From Tillandsia leiboldiana (taxonomy: Eukaryota > Streptophyta > Magnoliopsida > Poales > Bromeliaceae), in NCBI GenBank assembly GCA_029204045.2, contig JAQNDB010000455.1:1-64000 (forward strand): DNA of 64,000 nucleotides, written 5' to 3'. Below, piece by piece: positions 1 to 11,855 of the stretch (the first letter of the stretch is position 1; every line of letters starts with the position of its first letter). The notes beneath the pieces are model-generated. The model worked only from the letters and a program-made list of their open reading frames with translations. It did no database searches and was not told the origin of the DNA. A program made the position numbers and the translations under genes.

Positions 1-2
1 TA

Positions 3-577
3 TGTGACCACCCCCGGAATTTGGATTTAGTCCTATATAAATGATATAATAGGACTAAATCTCTAACCCGGCTATAACATTTTGGATGGTAGCAAAATCC
101 AAGAGGAACATGAGAGTTAAGCGTGCTAGAGCTAGAGTAGTTCTAGGATGGGTGACCCCCTGGGAAGTGGGGCGTCACAGTTGGTATCAGAGACATTCAC
201 CAGCCGGAAATGTGAGATGAGTCTCGGCTGAGCCAGGGTTATTTAGCGGTAGAGCGAGGCTCCCCGGCTAATGACCGTTGTGAGTGGAGTGCAGCTCCTC
301 ACAAGGTCGGCTAAGGCTAGCGAGACGAGTCTCACATCGCCTGGTACTTGTGAGTGTGCTTGAGCCTGACGTGGACGTCAGGGCTTAAAAGGGGGAAGAA
401 TGTGACACCCCCGGAATTTGGATTAGTCCTATATATAAATGATATAATAGGACTAAATCTCTAACCCGGCTACAACATTTTGGATGGTAGCAAAATCCAA
501 GAGGAACATGAGAGTTAAGCGTGCTAGAGCTAGAGTAGTTCTAGGATGGGTGACCCCCTGGGAAGTGGGGCGTCACA
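3..577 (+). mobile_element. Cassandra-type TRIM retrotransposon, complete
   Basis: Two 177-bp direct terminal repeats (3-179 and 401-577) begin TGTGAC and end GCGTCACA. The first is followed by a primer binding site (TGGTATCAGAG, 182-192) and the second is preceded by a polypurine tract (AAAAGGGGGAAGAA, 387-400). The interior is about 220 bp and has no ORF, so this is a terminal-repeat retrotransposon in miniature. The repeats contain 5S rRNA-like sequence, the defining trait of Cassandra. The repeats differ by a few substitutions and small indels near their 5' ends. It encodes nothing and would need proteins in trans. It abuts the Gyp1 LTR on the right. The target duplication cannot be checked because the window starts at its left edge. 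Confidence 0.92.
112..168 (+). promoter_or_regulatory. 5S rRNA-derived Pol III promoter region in Cassandra 5' LTR (second copy 510-566)
   Basis: The stretch contains AGTTAAGCGTGC (box A-like), TAGAGTAGTTCTAGGATG and GGGTGACCCCCTGGGAAGT (box C-like), in the order and spacing of plant 5S rRNA. Only this internal-promoter part matches 5S; the rest of a 5S gene is absent, so it is not a functional 5S gene. The same block recurs at 510-566 in the 3' LTR. By analogy with described Cassandra elements it could recruit TFIIIA and Pol III; activity is inferred. Confidence 0.88.
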
Positions 578-3500
578 CTACAGTCTGAGTAAAAGGGGTA
601 CAATATCTGTCTAACAGCAGCTCACAGCCTCACAGGAGATCTATCTACTCAGCGATCCCCTCACCTCGATCAGCTGCCGATGGCCCAGCAGCTCCTGCAG
701 AAGCCTCTGCAAAACAAGGAAAAGAAAGAGAGAAAAACAACAGTGGGGTGAGAACCACTAGTAAACCAGTAGCCTCCCCTGTGGGTAAAGCCTCAAACTC
801 CGACGTACCCACTAAGTCTACCAGAGGCAAAGAATGAAGAAAGTGGTAAGCTATAAAACTACAGATAAGAAGGAACTACCACTAGTATGCCTCTAAATGC
901 AGTGCCAAAATATGAATGACTGTAAGTATGCATCAGTATCCGCATCTGTCCAAATAAACCCAATCTAGCCACCAGTAAAAACTGGTACCGCCTGCTGCCG
1001 CTATCATCATCGTGCAAGACGATCCGCGCCAAAGTGATTGCAATGAGTCAACGCCGTCCGGTACCCACTTGGTACCCCGCACGCTTCGAAGTGGCACTCG
1101 AGGGGAGCTACCCACACGAGGGAAAGTAACCATGTCATAAGTATCGTAAAAGCAGGACTGGATCATGACTATGATCAAAGTGGAAAACCCCTCCACTAAA
1201 GAAAATCCCAATCTGATGCAAAGGTAAACATCCGGTCAACCGCCTAATGTCTGCGGTTACCGCAATACCCCATAAGTCCACAATCTGATGAAATAACCAA
1301 ATCTGGTCAACCGCCTAATATCCGCGGTTACCACAATGCCCCACAATCCATAATCAAGTACGACCTGTCCCAGACTCCAAAGTCCCGACTACACTATCCC
1401 AAACCCCTGCTCGAACCCGAGCAATATGAATCAAAAGTCAAAATGAGAAGGAGAAAGAAAACAATCATGGTTTCTCCTAAGTCAAATCCCAATATGATAG
1501 TGTAGCAATAAATAGTGGCCTATCTAGATGTCCAAACAAGCATGCAACAGTTCTCAAGAAAGATAAAAGAAGTGTATCAAACAGTAACTCCACATGTGTA
1601 TTAAGTAATAGCTCCGCATAAATATAACCATCATGCTAAAATCATCAGCCAACTACACATGTATATAATCCCTGGTCCATAATAAATCTCAAAGTGGTAC
1701 CCGCACATAGATATGTCATCATGTCCCAATACTTAATCCATTTAACCAACTTTCATAAAATCTATGTGCTACACGGCATGTTAATTATCACTATTAAAAT
1801 ATCTCAATGATCATGTTCCAACAACAATATTATCCCAGTAATATTTCCAACATGCTATATCCACATAATAATCTCAAGTGATAGGCTCGCATTTATATCA
1901 TTCAATCATGCATGGTAATCAATCGATAAGTCCAAACGGGGAATCCTCTAAATAAACTTAGTGAGTAAATCACAGTAAGAGGTAAGCAACAACTACCCAC
2001 CTGAAGAGCTGGCTGTCCAAATCCCACAGCTGAAAATACCAGGAAATCCAAATCTCATACTCCAAAGGGTCCAGTAATACCCGCAACTCTCCTGGGTACA
2101 ACATAACGTCCATAAATCCCAAAACTACCCCCGCATACACATACAGAAATCAGTACCAAAGATGCCCTTATTTCACCTGCTGAAAATGCCTAGAAAATCC
2201 CAATAAAAATATCACAGCGATTCTCGCATCGATACCTTCGAAACGAGTACCTGCACGTCCAAATCCGAGTTCCGCAGGTCAAGATATAAATTCGACAAGG
2301 TAACCATCCCAAAAGAATCCCCAAAAAAAAACTGTAGCACTTAACTCAGGAAAAACAGTGATTTCTCACTTTCGGGAAATTCAAAAAAATCCAAGAAAAA
2401 TACGGGGATGTTCCTTGCGACGAGTAGATCAAAATCGACTCTTTAAACGCCTCGATCCGATGTTCCTACGCCAAGATATAAAATCAACAAGCCCATGCTA
2501 TCCAGGAAATCCATCACAGAAAATGGGGTCAAAAGATGCCTCGGGAACCGTGCCAAAAACCCAAAATGAAGCGAAACGATCAACACGGAAATCGAAGCCT
2601 ACCTCTCAGGAACTCGCTGTCGAAGAAATCGTCCAAAAATTCCTCCTGGTTTGCGTACAGGAAAATCCTGACTGAACTGCGACGGAAATGGACTGAAAAA
2701 GAGGAAACGTCGAAGCGCGCCGCGTCGCAGATGACTCGCTGTCGGCAACTCCAAAAATTCCAAAACTTCCTAGAGAGATAGAGGACAGAGAGAGGAAGAA
2801 ATCTTCTTAAGACCACACCCTCAGATTCTCTCTCTAAAACTCGGAAAAAGAATAGAAAGGAAGGGAAGTGGAGCTGTATTATAGGCCCAGAAAACAAATG
2901 CCAAAATTCCCACTGTGTCCCAAGAATCGGGCGCCCGGAAATATTGGGCTGCTACAGTGCGGCCCAATTCGGGATCACTGTGCGCGCCCGGAAGAGCCCG
3001 GGCGCGACACGTGTCCGCCAAACAGCGGACAGCGGCGCCCGTCAATCGGGCATCGCCACGTGTCCCAGCCGCCCACGTGTTCCACGTGCCTCGAGCACGT
3101 GGGCGGCGTGCACCCGCCAATAGGAACACGCCACGTGTCACCACGCGGTTCACGTGGTCCGCGCCCCCGGTCTACGCGCCGGGTCTTCCGGAAAGTGTCG
3201 GCCAACCATAAGCCGCCACGTGTCCCAGACAGGCCGCCCTCCTTGACGCCGCCCGACCAATGAGGAGCTGCCACGTGGCAACCTCAACCTTCCGTGCACC
3301 CGGTGCACGACTATTCTGTGGACCGCCCGCCTGCGCGCCTGCCCGCGCCCGCCCGCGCCTGCCCGCACTGCCCGGGCCCTGCTCCGCCGCTGCGCCGCTG
3401 TGCTCCGCCGTGCGCCGCCGCTCGCCGCCTGCCGCCGGTCGCCGGAACAGTATTTCCGGCGGCCGGAATTACTGTTCCGGCGTGAACAGTAATTTTGCGC

Positions 3501-3746
3501 CGAAAATAAAGTGAATACACCATTTTGATCGTTTTCGCGCGCTGAGTCCAAATCCGCTGTCCGATTTTCCAAATTCTCATCCGAAATTTTGCCGAAAGCC
3601 CCCAGAAAAGCCAAATTGATCTGATTTTCGCGCCGGGTCCATTTTAAAAATCCAATTTCGATTCTACAAGCTCCACAACACTGTGTGAGCTTCCTGTAGT
3701 CACTGATAAAGCTGCAAAAGTTTCTACAAAAGTCCGGGTCATCACA
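578..3746 (-). repeat. Gyp1 3' LTR (left copy, partial)
   Basis: It aligns by eye along its length with the right LTR (from 6190 to 6769, then 38725 to 41322). The first ~265 bp present in the right copy (5923-6189) are missing at the junction with Cassandra and probably lie just left of the window. The TATA region at about 2876 has lost one T compared with TATTTATA at 40451. The U3 part (about 3000-3300) carries the same CACGTG series as the right copy. There is no credible coding sequence; open frames in the GC-rich 2870-3600 stretch are compositional. Confidence 0.88.
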
Positions 3747-4234
3747 TCCTCCCCCACTAAAAAGAGTTTCGTCCTCGAAACAAAACTAAACAACATCCCA
3801 TAGTCCGATGCCTCACATAAGTAGGGGTAGGTGTCCGTCATCTCCGACTCCAGCCCCAAAACTGTCTGCAAGCTCCTTCAAAAACGTGAAGCAAACCTCT
3901 AGCTCGAGCCGCCATGTCTCTTCTAGCACCCCTGGTACACTAACACCTCCTGGTACACGAACACCTCCTGGTACACGAACACCTCCTGGTCACTATCCTC
4001 GCGGCACAATCGATCGTCGTGAAGTACCGAGCCAACCCATCCATCCCGAGCATCCTATTCATGTCCCGCAGTCACCTCAAAGCCATCTGGTCTGCTGGCA
4101 AAATCTAGGACTCAATCTACACCGGGTAGGACCAATGACACTCCTCCATGTGCAAAATATGATCGGGAATCTGAACCTCCCGTGCACGTGGTAACCATCC
4201 TACCCCTAACCCAGGCAATGATGCAAATATACTC
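3747..4234 (-). other. Gyp1 PPT and remnant of the pol C-terminal tail
   Basis: The polypurine tract AGTGGGGGAGGA (minus strand, about 3747-3758) directly abuts the 3' LTR. Just upstream in element sense, codons near 3800-3850 read GLESEMTDTYPYL, resembling the end of Ty3/gypsy integrase tails (compare ELESKMRECYPDL in Gyp2), and a GTTTCGAGGACGAAACTC-type motif usual for this clade follows. The pol body between gag and this tail has therefore been deleted. An 18-bp unit (acacctcctggtacacga) is repeated three times around 3947-4000. No intact gene. Confidence 0.7.
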
Positions 4235-5631
4235 CTAGCAAAAGACTAGGATGCTCAAATACAATACAATGCAAAATCTAATGCCAGAAGGTAAAATAAT
4301 ACCTGTCACCACATGATCGGCTGCTGTAAAGTCCTCCACCTGAGCGGCATATACCCGACCGCTCTGAGCCGGTGGCCAGTGATCAGAAGAGTGGAAGGGA
4401 GGTGACCTGCTCACTGGAGCAAAAGACTGCTGAGCTGACGTCCTCTGTCGAAATGCACTAGGAGCCGAGGCTGAAGATGGTGCCGTGGAAGTCGATAGGG
4501 GGCATGAAGCCCGAACGTGGCCTGACTGTCCACACTTATAACAACGACCCCACCTCAAATCACAGGTGTGAGACAGATGAGGTTCTCCACAGAAAATACA
4601 TCTGTCACGACGTCGTGGCTGCTGCTGCGGCTGCTGCTGTTGCTGCCTCTGGGGTCCACCAGACTCTCGTTGCTCAGAATGCCCCTGGCCATGAGACTGA
4701 GGCCGCGACGGTCGTGGCGGTCTCCAAGAACTAGCCTGTCCTCCATCATCAGGTGTGGTCGCTTCCTCTCAGAACTCTGTGCGACCGACCCGCTCCTCCT
4801 GGCAATCTTCGTGTTGCCCTGCTCCACCCACAGTGCCTGCTCAACGACTTCACCAAGGGTCTGTAGCCTCCGAGCGTGCACCAGGGTATAGATCTCAGGT
4901 CGAAGACCAGACTCGAACAACTCGACCTCATGCGGTCCATCACGGGCAACGAAAGGCACGCAGTTAAGCAACTGCATAAACTCCTGGTAGTACTCCTGCA
5001 CCGATTTATCTCCCTGCTGGATATTCTTCAAGTCGTCCTCCAGCTTCCGTTTCACGCTCCCAGAAAAGTACGTTCCAAGTAGCATACGCCGGAACTCGGA
5101 CCAGGGCAGCTGTCGTGTGGTCTGGAACTCCGCTGGCTCCACCCGACGCCACCATGCGTCAGCATCCCCCTCGAGACAATGCACTGCCATGTGCACTCTG
5201 TACTTCGGGTCGATGAAGAAATCCCTAAACAGTTTCTCCATCGAAGATAACCAAGCCTCCGTATCCCACGGTTGCGCGTTCTGCCCCGAGAATCTAGGCG
5301 GTCCATACTGGCAGAACTTGGTGAGCTTCTCCGCGATATACTCCTCCTGAGAAGGGGTCAAAGGCTGGGCCGCTCCTCGAGCCCCACTACTCGATGATGG
5401 CGCCGTCGGCACACGAAGTGGTACAGGTGGTACAGGGTCCTCCAAAACAGTCGGGGACGACGCCTCTCTCTGGGCTACAAGCTGGTCAATCCTCTGCTTC
5501 TGCCGACGGGTATGCTCCGCCAATTGGGCCACCATGGCCCTCAGCTCACTCAACTTCGAAGATCCGGTCTGCTCCGGCTCCTCAGGGGGTGTAAGGGTAC
5601 CCCGAGTAGTAATCCGACGTCGGGGAGGCAT
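4235..5631 (-). pseudogene. gag: Gyp1 gag (capsid and nucleocapsid), frameshifted
   Basis: This is the structural polyprotein that would form the virus-like particle. The preferred start is the Met of MPPRRRITTRG at 5631, because upstream in-frame residues are not gag-like. A predicted helical segment (LRAMVAQLAEHTRRQKQRID) precedes a Retrotrans_gag-type capsid core with the landmarks WLSSMEKLF, CLEGDADAWW and VQEYYQEFMQLLN. The reading frame then shifts somewhere around 4680. The nucleocapsid lies in another frame and has two knuckles, CIFCGEPHLSHTC (CX2CX3HX4C) and CYKCGQSGHVRASC (CX2CX4HX4C). No protease domain follows. The gene stands alone in the element, so any copy-and-paste movement would need a partner. 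The capsid family is clear; whether the shift is a mutation or programmed is not, though mutation is more likely. Confidence 0.82.
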
Positions 5632-5902
5632 CCTGCCAACAGAAAACACAAGTCAGGACGCAACCACGCACGACCCAATCTAGCGAAAGTCAAAGACATC
5701 CCCCTATTTCGGTAGCTTTATGTTGTCTGCAGCCAACATAACCGTCACAGAAACAAGATATGTCGATCCCTCTTCCCTCATCGGAAGAGTCAAATGACCC
5801 AATCACCGACTTTCGCCAAAAACATCACTTCTCTCACGCCCTATCATCCTAGGGTCCAACATAAGCCTAGGGTTTTCTAAGTCCCAACTGACCTATCCCT
5901 AA

Positions 5903-5914
5903 GCTCTGATACCA
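5903..5914 (-). other. Gyp1 primer binding site
   Basis: The minus strand reads TGGTATCAGAGC, complementary to the 3' end of initiator tRNA-Met, eight bases inside the LTR boundary at 5923. It fixes both the strand of the element and the 5' LTR. Confidence 0.9.
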
Positions 5915-5922
5915 ACTTAATC

Positions 5923-6769
5923 TGTCCACGCCCCGGGTGGAAACCAGAACCCGGGCTCGCCAAACAGATCCGCCGTGCACACGAAATTTTCCATGTACAC
6001 GAAGCGTCGGTAACCTGCTCAGATATAAATGTACAATAAAAGAGCATAATACAGAGCTGAACTAAAAGAACTACATAATATCTCAGACTGGAAAAGAAAT
6101 GAAAACTGTATAAAAATACAATAAACCTCCCAGCTCACCAAAATAATAACACCCGCTGGCCAAAACCAGACCTTAAAATAAAAGTGAACTACTACAGTCT
6201 AAGTAAAAGGGGTACAATATCTGTCTAACAGCAGCTCACAGCCTCACAGGAGATCTATCTACTCAGCGATCCCCTCACCTCGATCAGCTGCCGATGGCCC
6301 AGCAGCTCCTGCAGAAGCCTCTGCAAAACATGGAAAAGAAAGAGAGAAAAAACAACAGTGGGGGTGAGAACCACTAGTAAACCAGTAGCCTCCCCCTGTG
6401 GGTAAAGCCTCAAACTCCGACGTACCCACTAAGTCTACCCAGAGGCAAAGAATGAAGAAAGTGGTAAGCTATAGAACTACAGATAAGAAGGAACTACCAC
6501 TAGTATGCCTCTAAATGCAGTGCCAAAATGAATGACTGTAAGTATGCATCAGTATCCGCATCTGTCCAAATAAACCCAATCTAGCCACCAGTAAAAACTG
6601 GTACCGCCTGCTGCCGCTATCATCATCGTGCAAGCCGATCCGCGCCAAAGTGATAGCAATGAGTCAACGCCGTCCGGTACCCACTTGGTACCCGCACGCT
6701 TCGAAGTGGCACTCGAGGGGAGCTACCCACACGAGGAAAGTAACCATGTCATAAGTATCGTAAAAGCAG
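5923..6769 (-). repeat. Gyp1 5' LTR, portion left of the Cop1 insertion
   Basis: This is the U5 end of the 5' LTR in element sense. It starts TGTCCACGCCCCGGG in plus orientation and matches the left LTR from 582 onward (ctacagtct...). It breaks after the target duplication agcag (6765-6769), where Cop1 begins with TGTTGGG. The LTR resumes at 38725. Confidence 0.9.
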
Positions 6770-8109
6770 TGTTGGGTTATATGTAATAAGGATCTAAATA
6801 GGGGGAAAAAACACCTAGAGGGGGTGAATAGGTGTAAACGTATAAACACTCAAAAATCGTTGCGATAAAAACCCAATGCGGAAATAAAAAATAGTACGCA
6901 AGATTTTACGTGGAAAACTCCATCACCGGAGTAAAAAACCACGGGACCGATAACACGGCAGAAATCCACTAGAATTAAAACACGTACAAGGTGATTTACC
7001 GTACACACTTACGACTCAACCTTTTCAATACGCTCCTAGAGGATCTTCTCCGCTCGCTCCGCGACGCTTCTCGAATCCACGATCTGCACCCAACGCCGAA
7101 TCCACGGCGTCCAACGTCGAATCCACGACGTCCGACCGAATCCACGGTCTTCACCCAATAGCACCCTTCGAATCCACGAACGTGCCTCGCTCCGAATCCA
7201 CGAGAGCGGTTGAACCTTGAATCCACAGGACACGCGAATCCACGCAGCCGATTTTTGGGGGTAAATCATTGTTTTTGGGTGGTGATGATCCGCCGAATAC
7301 TTAGATCAAAGATAGATCGGAAATACCATCTAAGTATTCATTAGTTTGATTCAACTCAAGATGTGAGTATGAAAACCTAGAATCAAACTAATCAATATAG
7401 ATGAAGAAACATAGAGTATTCTCTAATGATTCCTTTCTTCTCTATATGTGGATCTAGAGCCGTAAAAGATGATATAAGAAAATGACGGCTATGTGGATTA
7501 ACCCTAGAAAAAGAATCATAGGGTCTATTTATAGGTTAGAAACCCTAGGAAGGAGATAAGAATCAAAAACCTAACATTTCTGGAAATTTATTACGGACGG
7601 CGATCCGGATCTGACTAGCTGTGATCCGGATCGTCGTAACGAGTCAGCCAGTTCCAGAAAAAACAAAGGTTCGGGATCCGGATCGAAGTGCTTGATCCGG
7701 ATCGTTCATACAGTTCACCAAACATCAACGTTCGGGATCCGGATTGCGAAGCCTGATCCGGATCGTTCAAGGAAGATGGTAAACTCAGTGTTCGGGATCC
7801 GGATCAAGAGGCTACGATCCGGATTGAACTGGTGTATGAACGAACCACCTTCGGGATCCGGATCGAACAACCTGATCCGGATCCTGAACATGTCCCAAGT
7901 CCAGTTTTTGATTTTTATGCAATGAAAGATTCTTCCAAGTGTTTCTACACTACAAGAAGTATTCGATCACACAAAATCTTTAGTTAAACATACCTGATCC
8001 TTTTGAATTCTTCTTTCTTGAGATTGAGTTAAACGATCCAACTTTCTTCACCTTCAATCTTCAAGACTTGAGACTTTCACGAAACTACGCCAACTCAAAT
8101 TCCGTAACA
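6770..8109 (-). repeat. Cop1 3' LTR
   Basis: The 1,340-bp repeat pairs with 37381-38719. In element sense it runs from U3 at the right to U5 at the left. U3 holds the paired GATCCGGATC palindromes (7602-7883), the TATA box (TATTTATA in plus, 7526-7533) lies next, and the hairpin array (7071-7246) lies in the transcribed part. Some hairpins have decayed here, for example one stem partner base lost near 7227. Confidence 0.93.
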
Positions 8110-8846
8110 ATCTCCCCCTTTGGCGGTTTCGTGACAAAACACAGATCCACTCAAGAAAATTCAAAAAGATATTTTTGTTGCTATCACCATACAACAAAAA
8201 TTTACAATGGAGATCCAAAAAAATTTAAAACATGAGATAAACTCCTAAAACAGACTCTAGACTTAGACATCTGTACTCTCTGCACAAAGAAATCATTCTT
8301 GACAAAAAGAGATCGTTAGATACCTCAAGAATATTTAGCATACAAAACCTAGTACAGAGATAGAGTTTATCTGATCATTATGACATTTGAGAATTCAGAT
8401 ATGTAAAAGAATCATAGTCAAAAACCAACATATCTTCTATGCAATTAAAAACCAAATCTCACAAAATGTTAGTCCATCATCAACTTGTTAGTCATATTAC
8501 ATGTCCAAATAGTTAGTCGAATAGTTAGTCGAGACATGCAAACAATCACAAGATGAAAACCAAAGTTGAAGTTGAAGTGATACTTACCTTGATATTAAAG
8601 TTGAAGTTGAGATCATACTTACCTTGATATTTACTTACCTTGATATTTCATCATTCATTGTTCAAAGTTCTCTCTAACTCTCTCCCCCTTTTTGTCACAA
8701 AACAAAGCCAAAATGTAGTTAAGACTACGAAATGTTAGGAGAGTGAAAAGTTCCAATAAAACGTAAAACCTGAGAACTAAGCTAAAGTAAGTATAAAACT
8801 AAATCCTAAAATCGTAATCCTGCACAAAAGGAAGAAAAAAAATGAG
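8110..8846 (-). other. Cop1 3' untranslated region with two polypurine tracts
   Basis: No gene is seen. In element sense, AAAGGGGGAGAT abuts the 3' LTR (about 8110-8121), and a second tract, AAAAAGGGGGAGAGAG, lies at about 8680-8697 shortly after the env-like ORF. Between them are three short tandem copies of an ATCAAGGTAAGTA unit (about 8580-8650), each a good 5' splice-site match. A GTTAGTCGA repeat lies near 8515. Confidence 0.7.
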
Positions 8847-10329
8847 TCAAAAGTAATCAGTGTCAGAATCTGAGTCTTCAGAGCTTGTGCAACCCATCTT
8901 AGAGAGTATCTTTCGCATCCGCTTGTCCATTGAATTGATCTTCTTCGTTATGGTAATGTGAGCTGCCGTGGTAATCTCAAGCTCATTGGTAATTCTTTGT
9001 TGTTCCTTCAAAACTTGTTCTTGCTTAACAGATAGTCGCTGTTGTTCCTTGATAATCGATGTTATTGATGCTTCATCATCTGTGCCGGGGTGCTTGTCGA
9101 GATGGTGATGCGGCAGTGCTTGTACTGTGCTTCGTTCCAGATGCAGGAACTGGAGTGACATGCGGCAACTTATGGAGGGATTTGACAATGGTAGACTCAT
9201 CTATCATGCTCAGACATTGATGATAAGTTGTTGAAGTAATGTCAACCTGAAATTTCTTTAAAATCCTCATTATAATCAAGGGAAATGGAATTCTCTCAGT
9301 GGGATGAGGATGCTCAACATATCGCGCCATTCTATTCCAGATAATGTACGGAATGTTGATATTCAATGCCGTTGCCTCTGATGGATGTCCTATGAGATAC
9401 AAAAACAACAACCGGTCCCATCTCACAACCTTTGTCTGCATATTTGGAAGTATATTGTAACATGTGATGAAGTTTAAGAAGCGATATTCAAGACGAAGTT
9501 CTTTAGATCGAACAGATTTTTCGGTTGATTGTGTTCCCTCGAGACAAATTCCCTCTATAACTTTTCGCCAAAATGTGTTTGTCAAATTTACCCCCTTCAA
9601 GTAGTGAACTCCTTTCTTGCTGGCTTCCATTCCCAAAACCTCGCCAATCAATTGTGGAGTAATCTTAAACCTTGTGCCTTGGATATTCGTGTAGAACTCC
9701 ATAGGACCGTTCTCAAACTCTCGAAGATGCCGTGCATTAGTATAGAAGGTCCTCACATGATGCAAACAGTAGCCAAGAGTTTCTGGGAAACGACATACTT
9801 GAATAAGGTTTGCTTGTTCAATCAGAAGACCAAACTCAGGGGAGTGACCTTGCAGAGCCTCAATGTTAACATGCCTTTCACCAATGCATTCGCGATGTGC
9901 AAAGGCTCGAAGACGATCAGTGTTAACGAATACTTCTTCCAAGCGATGTGGGGAGTCAGGAGCTATCGGCGTGTCAACATTAATGTCCTGTCGTAGCCCA
10001 CAGCGTCTAGTTATTCTCTTTCTTTTCATGGAGATGGTTGGTGCTGCCATTGATGCTTTTCCTGGTTCCTTAGTTGCCTTTTCTTTTGATTTAACAGACG
10101 CCTTTCTCCTTGAATCATCAGACGGTTCTTGTTCATACATTGAGTCATCATCATCCGTCAATGCCGCCCAGTCAACCTCATGACAATCTACCTCTGTGTC
10201 ACTGACCTCGACAAATTCACCTTTTTGTTGGAGGTTCTTGGCTCTCTTCAGTTTATTTGTTGGGCGAGTGTGTACCATTGAGACCAGGAGAAGAATTAAC
10301 CAAGAGAAACACATTGAATTAAGTGCCAT
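8847..10329 (-). pseudogene. Cop1 env-like third ORF, frameshifted near the C-terminus
   Basis: The protein is of unknown function and lies downstream of pol, the position of the env-like ORF of Sireviruses. The start at 10329 gives a hydrophobic N-terminus (FSWLILLLVSMV, residues about 8-19), which could be a signal peptide or membrane anchor. A Lys- and acid-rich linker follows to about residue 130. A globular domain then spans about residues 130-380, with landmarks HRECIGERHVN, FYTNARHLREF, ITPQLIGEVLGM and NIPYIIWNRMARYVEH. It resembles the 'putative plant transposon protein' domain common in plant annotations; that assignment is from memory. The frame shifts near 9100-9190, and the last part (from 9200 to 8847) is a coiled coil (EQQRLSVKQEQVLKEQQR) ending in acidic residues. 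Membrane fusion is unproven. Confidence 0.75.
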
Positions 10330-10359
10330 TGATCAAAGTGCTTGAGTTAAGAAGGTGTC

Positions 10360-10743
10360 CTGTGAAAAACCAACTCAAGAACACATGAAAAATCGTCAAT
10401 TTGAAAGATTTGAAACATTGTACCTAGACAATCATAATCATGTAGAGAAGCTAAGAATCAAATTAGTTTTGCAAAAGGACTTTTAAAAATAGATCAATTG
10501 CATGATTTTCGAAAAACCTTATTATATGCCCTAAAACCGAAATTTTAGAAATCGAAGCCTAAAAATCCGTTAATCAGGAGAATACCTAGCATATAATCAA
10601 AACTAATCTACCCAGAGTTCTTATTTCAAAAGAAATTTGATCAAAAACCATCCACAAACAAAGTTGATCCAAGAAATTCATCACGTTTGAGGAGGAAAAG
10701 AGAAAAACGGTGAAAAATCGAGATTTTGATCAATAAAACTTAC
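10360..10743 (-). other. Candidate leader intron of the Cop1 env-like ORF
   Basis: In element sense the donor is CAA|GTAAGT at 10743 and the acceptor is TTTTTCACAG|GA at 10360, 384 nt apart, shortly upstream of the ATG at 10329. The same donor and acceptor occur at matching places in Cop2 and Cop4. The acceptor might instead be joined to a donor in the genomic RNA leader, as in retroviral env splicing. Splicing is inferred from consensus only. Confidence 0.55.
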
Positions 10744-10860
10744 TTGTAATCGAAGAACTTTGAGTTTGAAAGCTTCCAGGAAGGATGAAATCTAGAGAGA
10801 GAGGCTCTGGAAGCTTTGGAACAAAAGATTGGAGTAAAAGAAATCAAAAACCCTTTTGTT

Positions 10861-11040
10861 CTTTATAAAACCTAGCCGCGATCCGGATCAGTTCATAACT
10901 GCGATCCGGATCGGCTACCCGCAGTGAGAAACTGCGTTCGGGATCCGGATCGGCAGATACAATCCGGATCGTCAGCCCGCAGAAGAATTCCTGCGTTCGG
11001 GATCCGGATCATCTAGCCCGATCCGGATCGGCCCCAACTT
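10861..11040 (-). promoter_or_regulatory. Candidate internal promoter upstream of the Cop1 env-like ORF
   Basis: Six ATCCGGAT-type palindromes in three pairs (about 10879-11038) are followed in element sense by TTTTATAAAG (10870-10861), then the leader with the candidate intron. This layout copies that of the LTR (palindrome pairs, then TATA). Promoter activity is an inference. Confidence 0.5.
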
Positions 11041-11339
11041 TTTCTTTAGAAAATTTCAGAGAAATTCAAGAAAAACCAGAAAAAGATTGTAAGCGCAAAT
11101 GTGTATCAACTTTAAACAAAAATCATCGTTTCATACAACAAGAATTAGATTATGCCAAATCTATCAATAATATCCAAAAATGAAACGAAAATTTACAAAA
11201 ATTAAATCCCTTAAAGTTGAACACCTTCAATTACATCTAACTTGATCTTATGAGTAATGCCTTTATCAAATCATCAATTCAGTAAAAAAAATGAAATACA
11301 AAGATCAATAGATGTTTGAAATCCCAAATATAATAGATA

Positions 11340-11628
11340 ATGTATCTAGACAATCTGTTGAAGAGAGTGGCTCTTTGAGCATCTTTCTTTAAAAACCCAC
11401 CTTATACCAACCTTGAAATTTGACAGAGTCAAGTATTTCAACATGCATTTTACTTAATCAAAAATTTGAACAACCATGCTTGGTATACATGTGGTAGCTG
11501 CACACAATACTCGGACGACCGAGGTGGTAGCTCTTTCCTCCATGTGGTGGTAGTTTTCACACTCCTCATTGGGATGTAACTCTTTCCACATCTTTTGAGC
11601 ATTTTAACTTTTTCTATGACTCCCCCTC
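11340..11628 (-). other. Cop1 conserved post-pol block and broken PPT
   Basis: This noncoding block (AGCTACCAC repeats, a CTCGG/CCGAG hairpin, GGTTGGTATAAGGTGGG) is also present in Cop2, Cop4 and the diverged Cop3. It ends at the polypurine tract, into which Cop2 inserted. The rest of the post-pol region resumes at 31884. Confidence 0.65.
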
Positions 11629-11855
11629 TGTTACGGAATTTGAGTTGGCGTAGTTTCGTGAAAGTCTCAAGTCTTGAAGATTGAAGGTGAAGAAAGTTGG
11701 ATCATTTAACTCAATCTCAAGAAAGAAGAATTCAAAAGGATCAGGTATGTTTAACTAAAGAATTTGTGTGATCCGAATACTTCTTGTAGTGTAGAAACAC
11801 TTGGAAGAATCTTTCATTGCATAAAAATCAAAAACTGGACTTGGGACATGTTCAG

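Noticed and set aside
112..168. Functional 5S rRNA gene
   Set aside because: Only the internal promoter part matches 5S rRNA, and it sits within two LTRs with a PBS and PPT between them.
2868..3614. Overlapping open frames in the GC-rich U3 of the Gyp1 LTR (also 40473-41385)
   Set aside because: They overlap on both strands, lie over the G-box promoter region and differ between the two LTR copies in length and frame.
3808..4194. Plus-strand ORF with TPPGT repeats
   Set aside because: It is antisense to the Gyp1 interior, and the repeat comes from three tandem 18-bp units.
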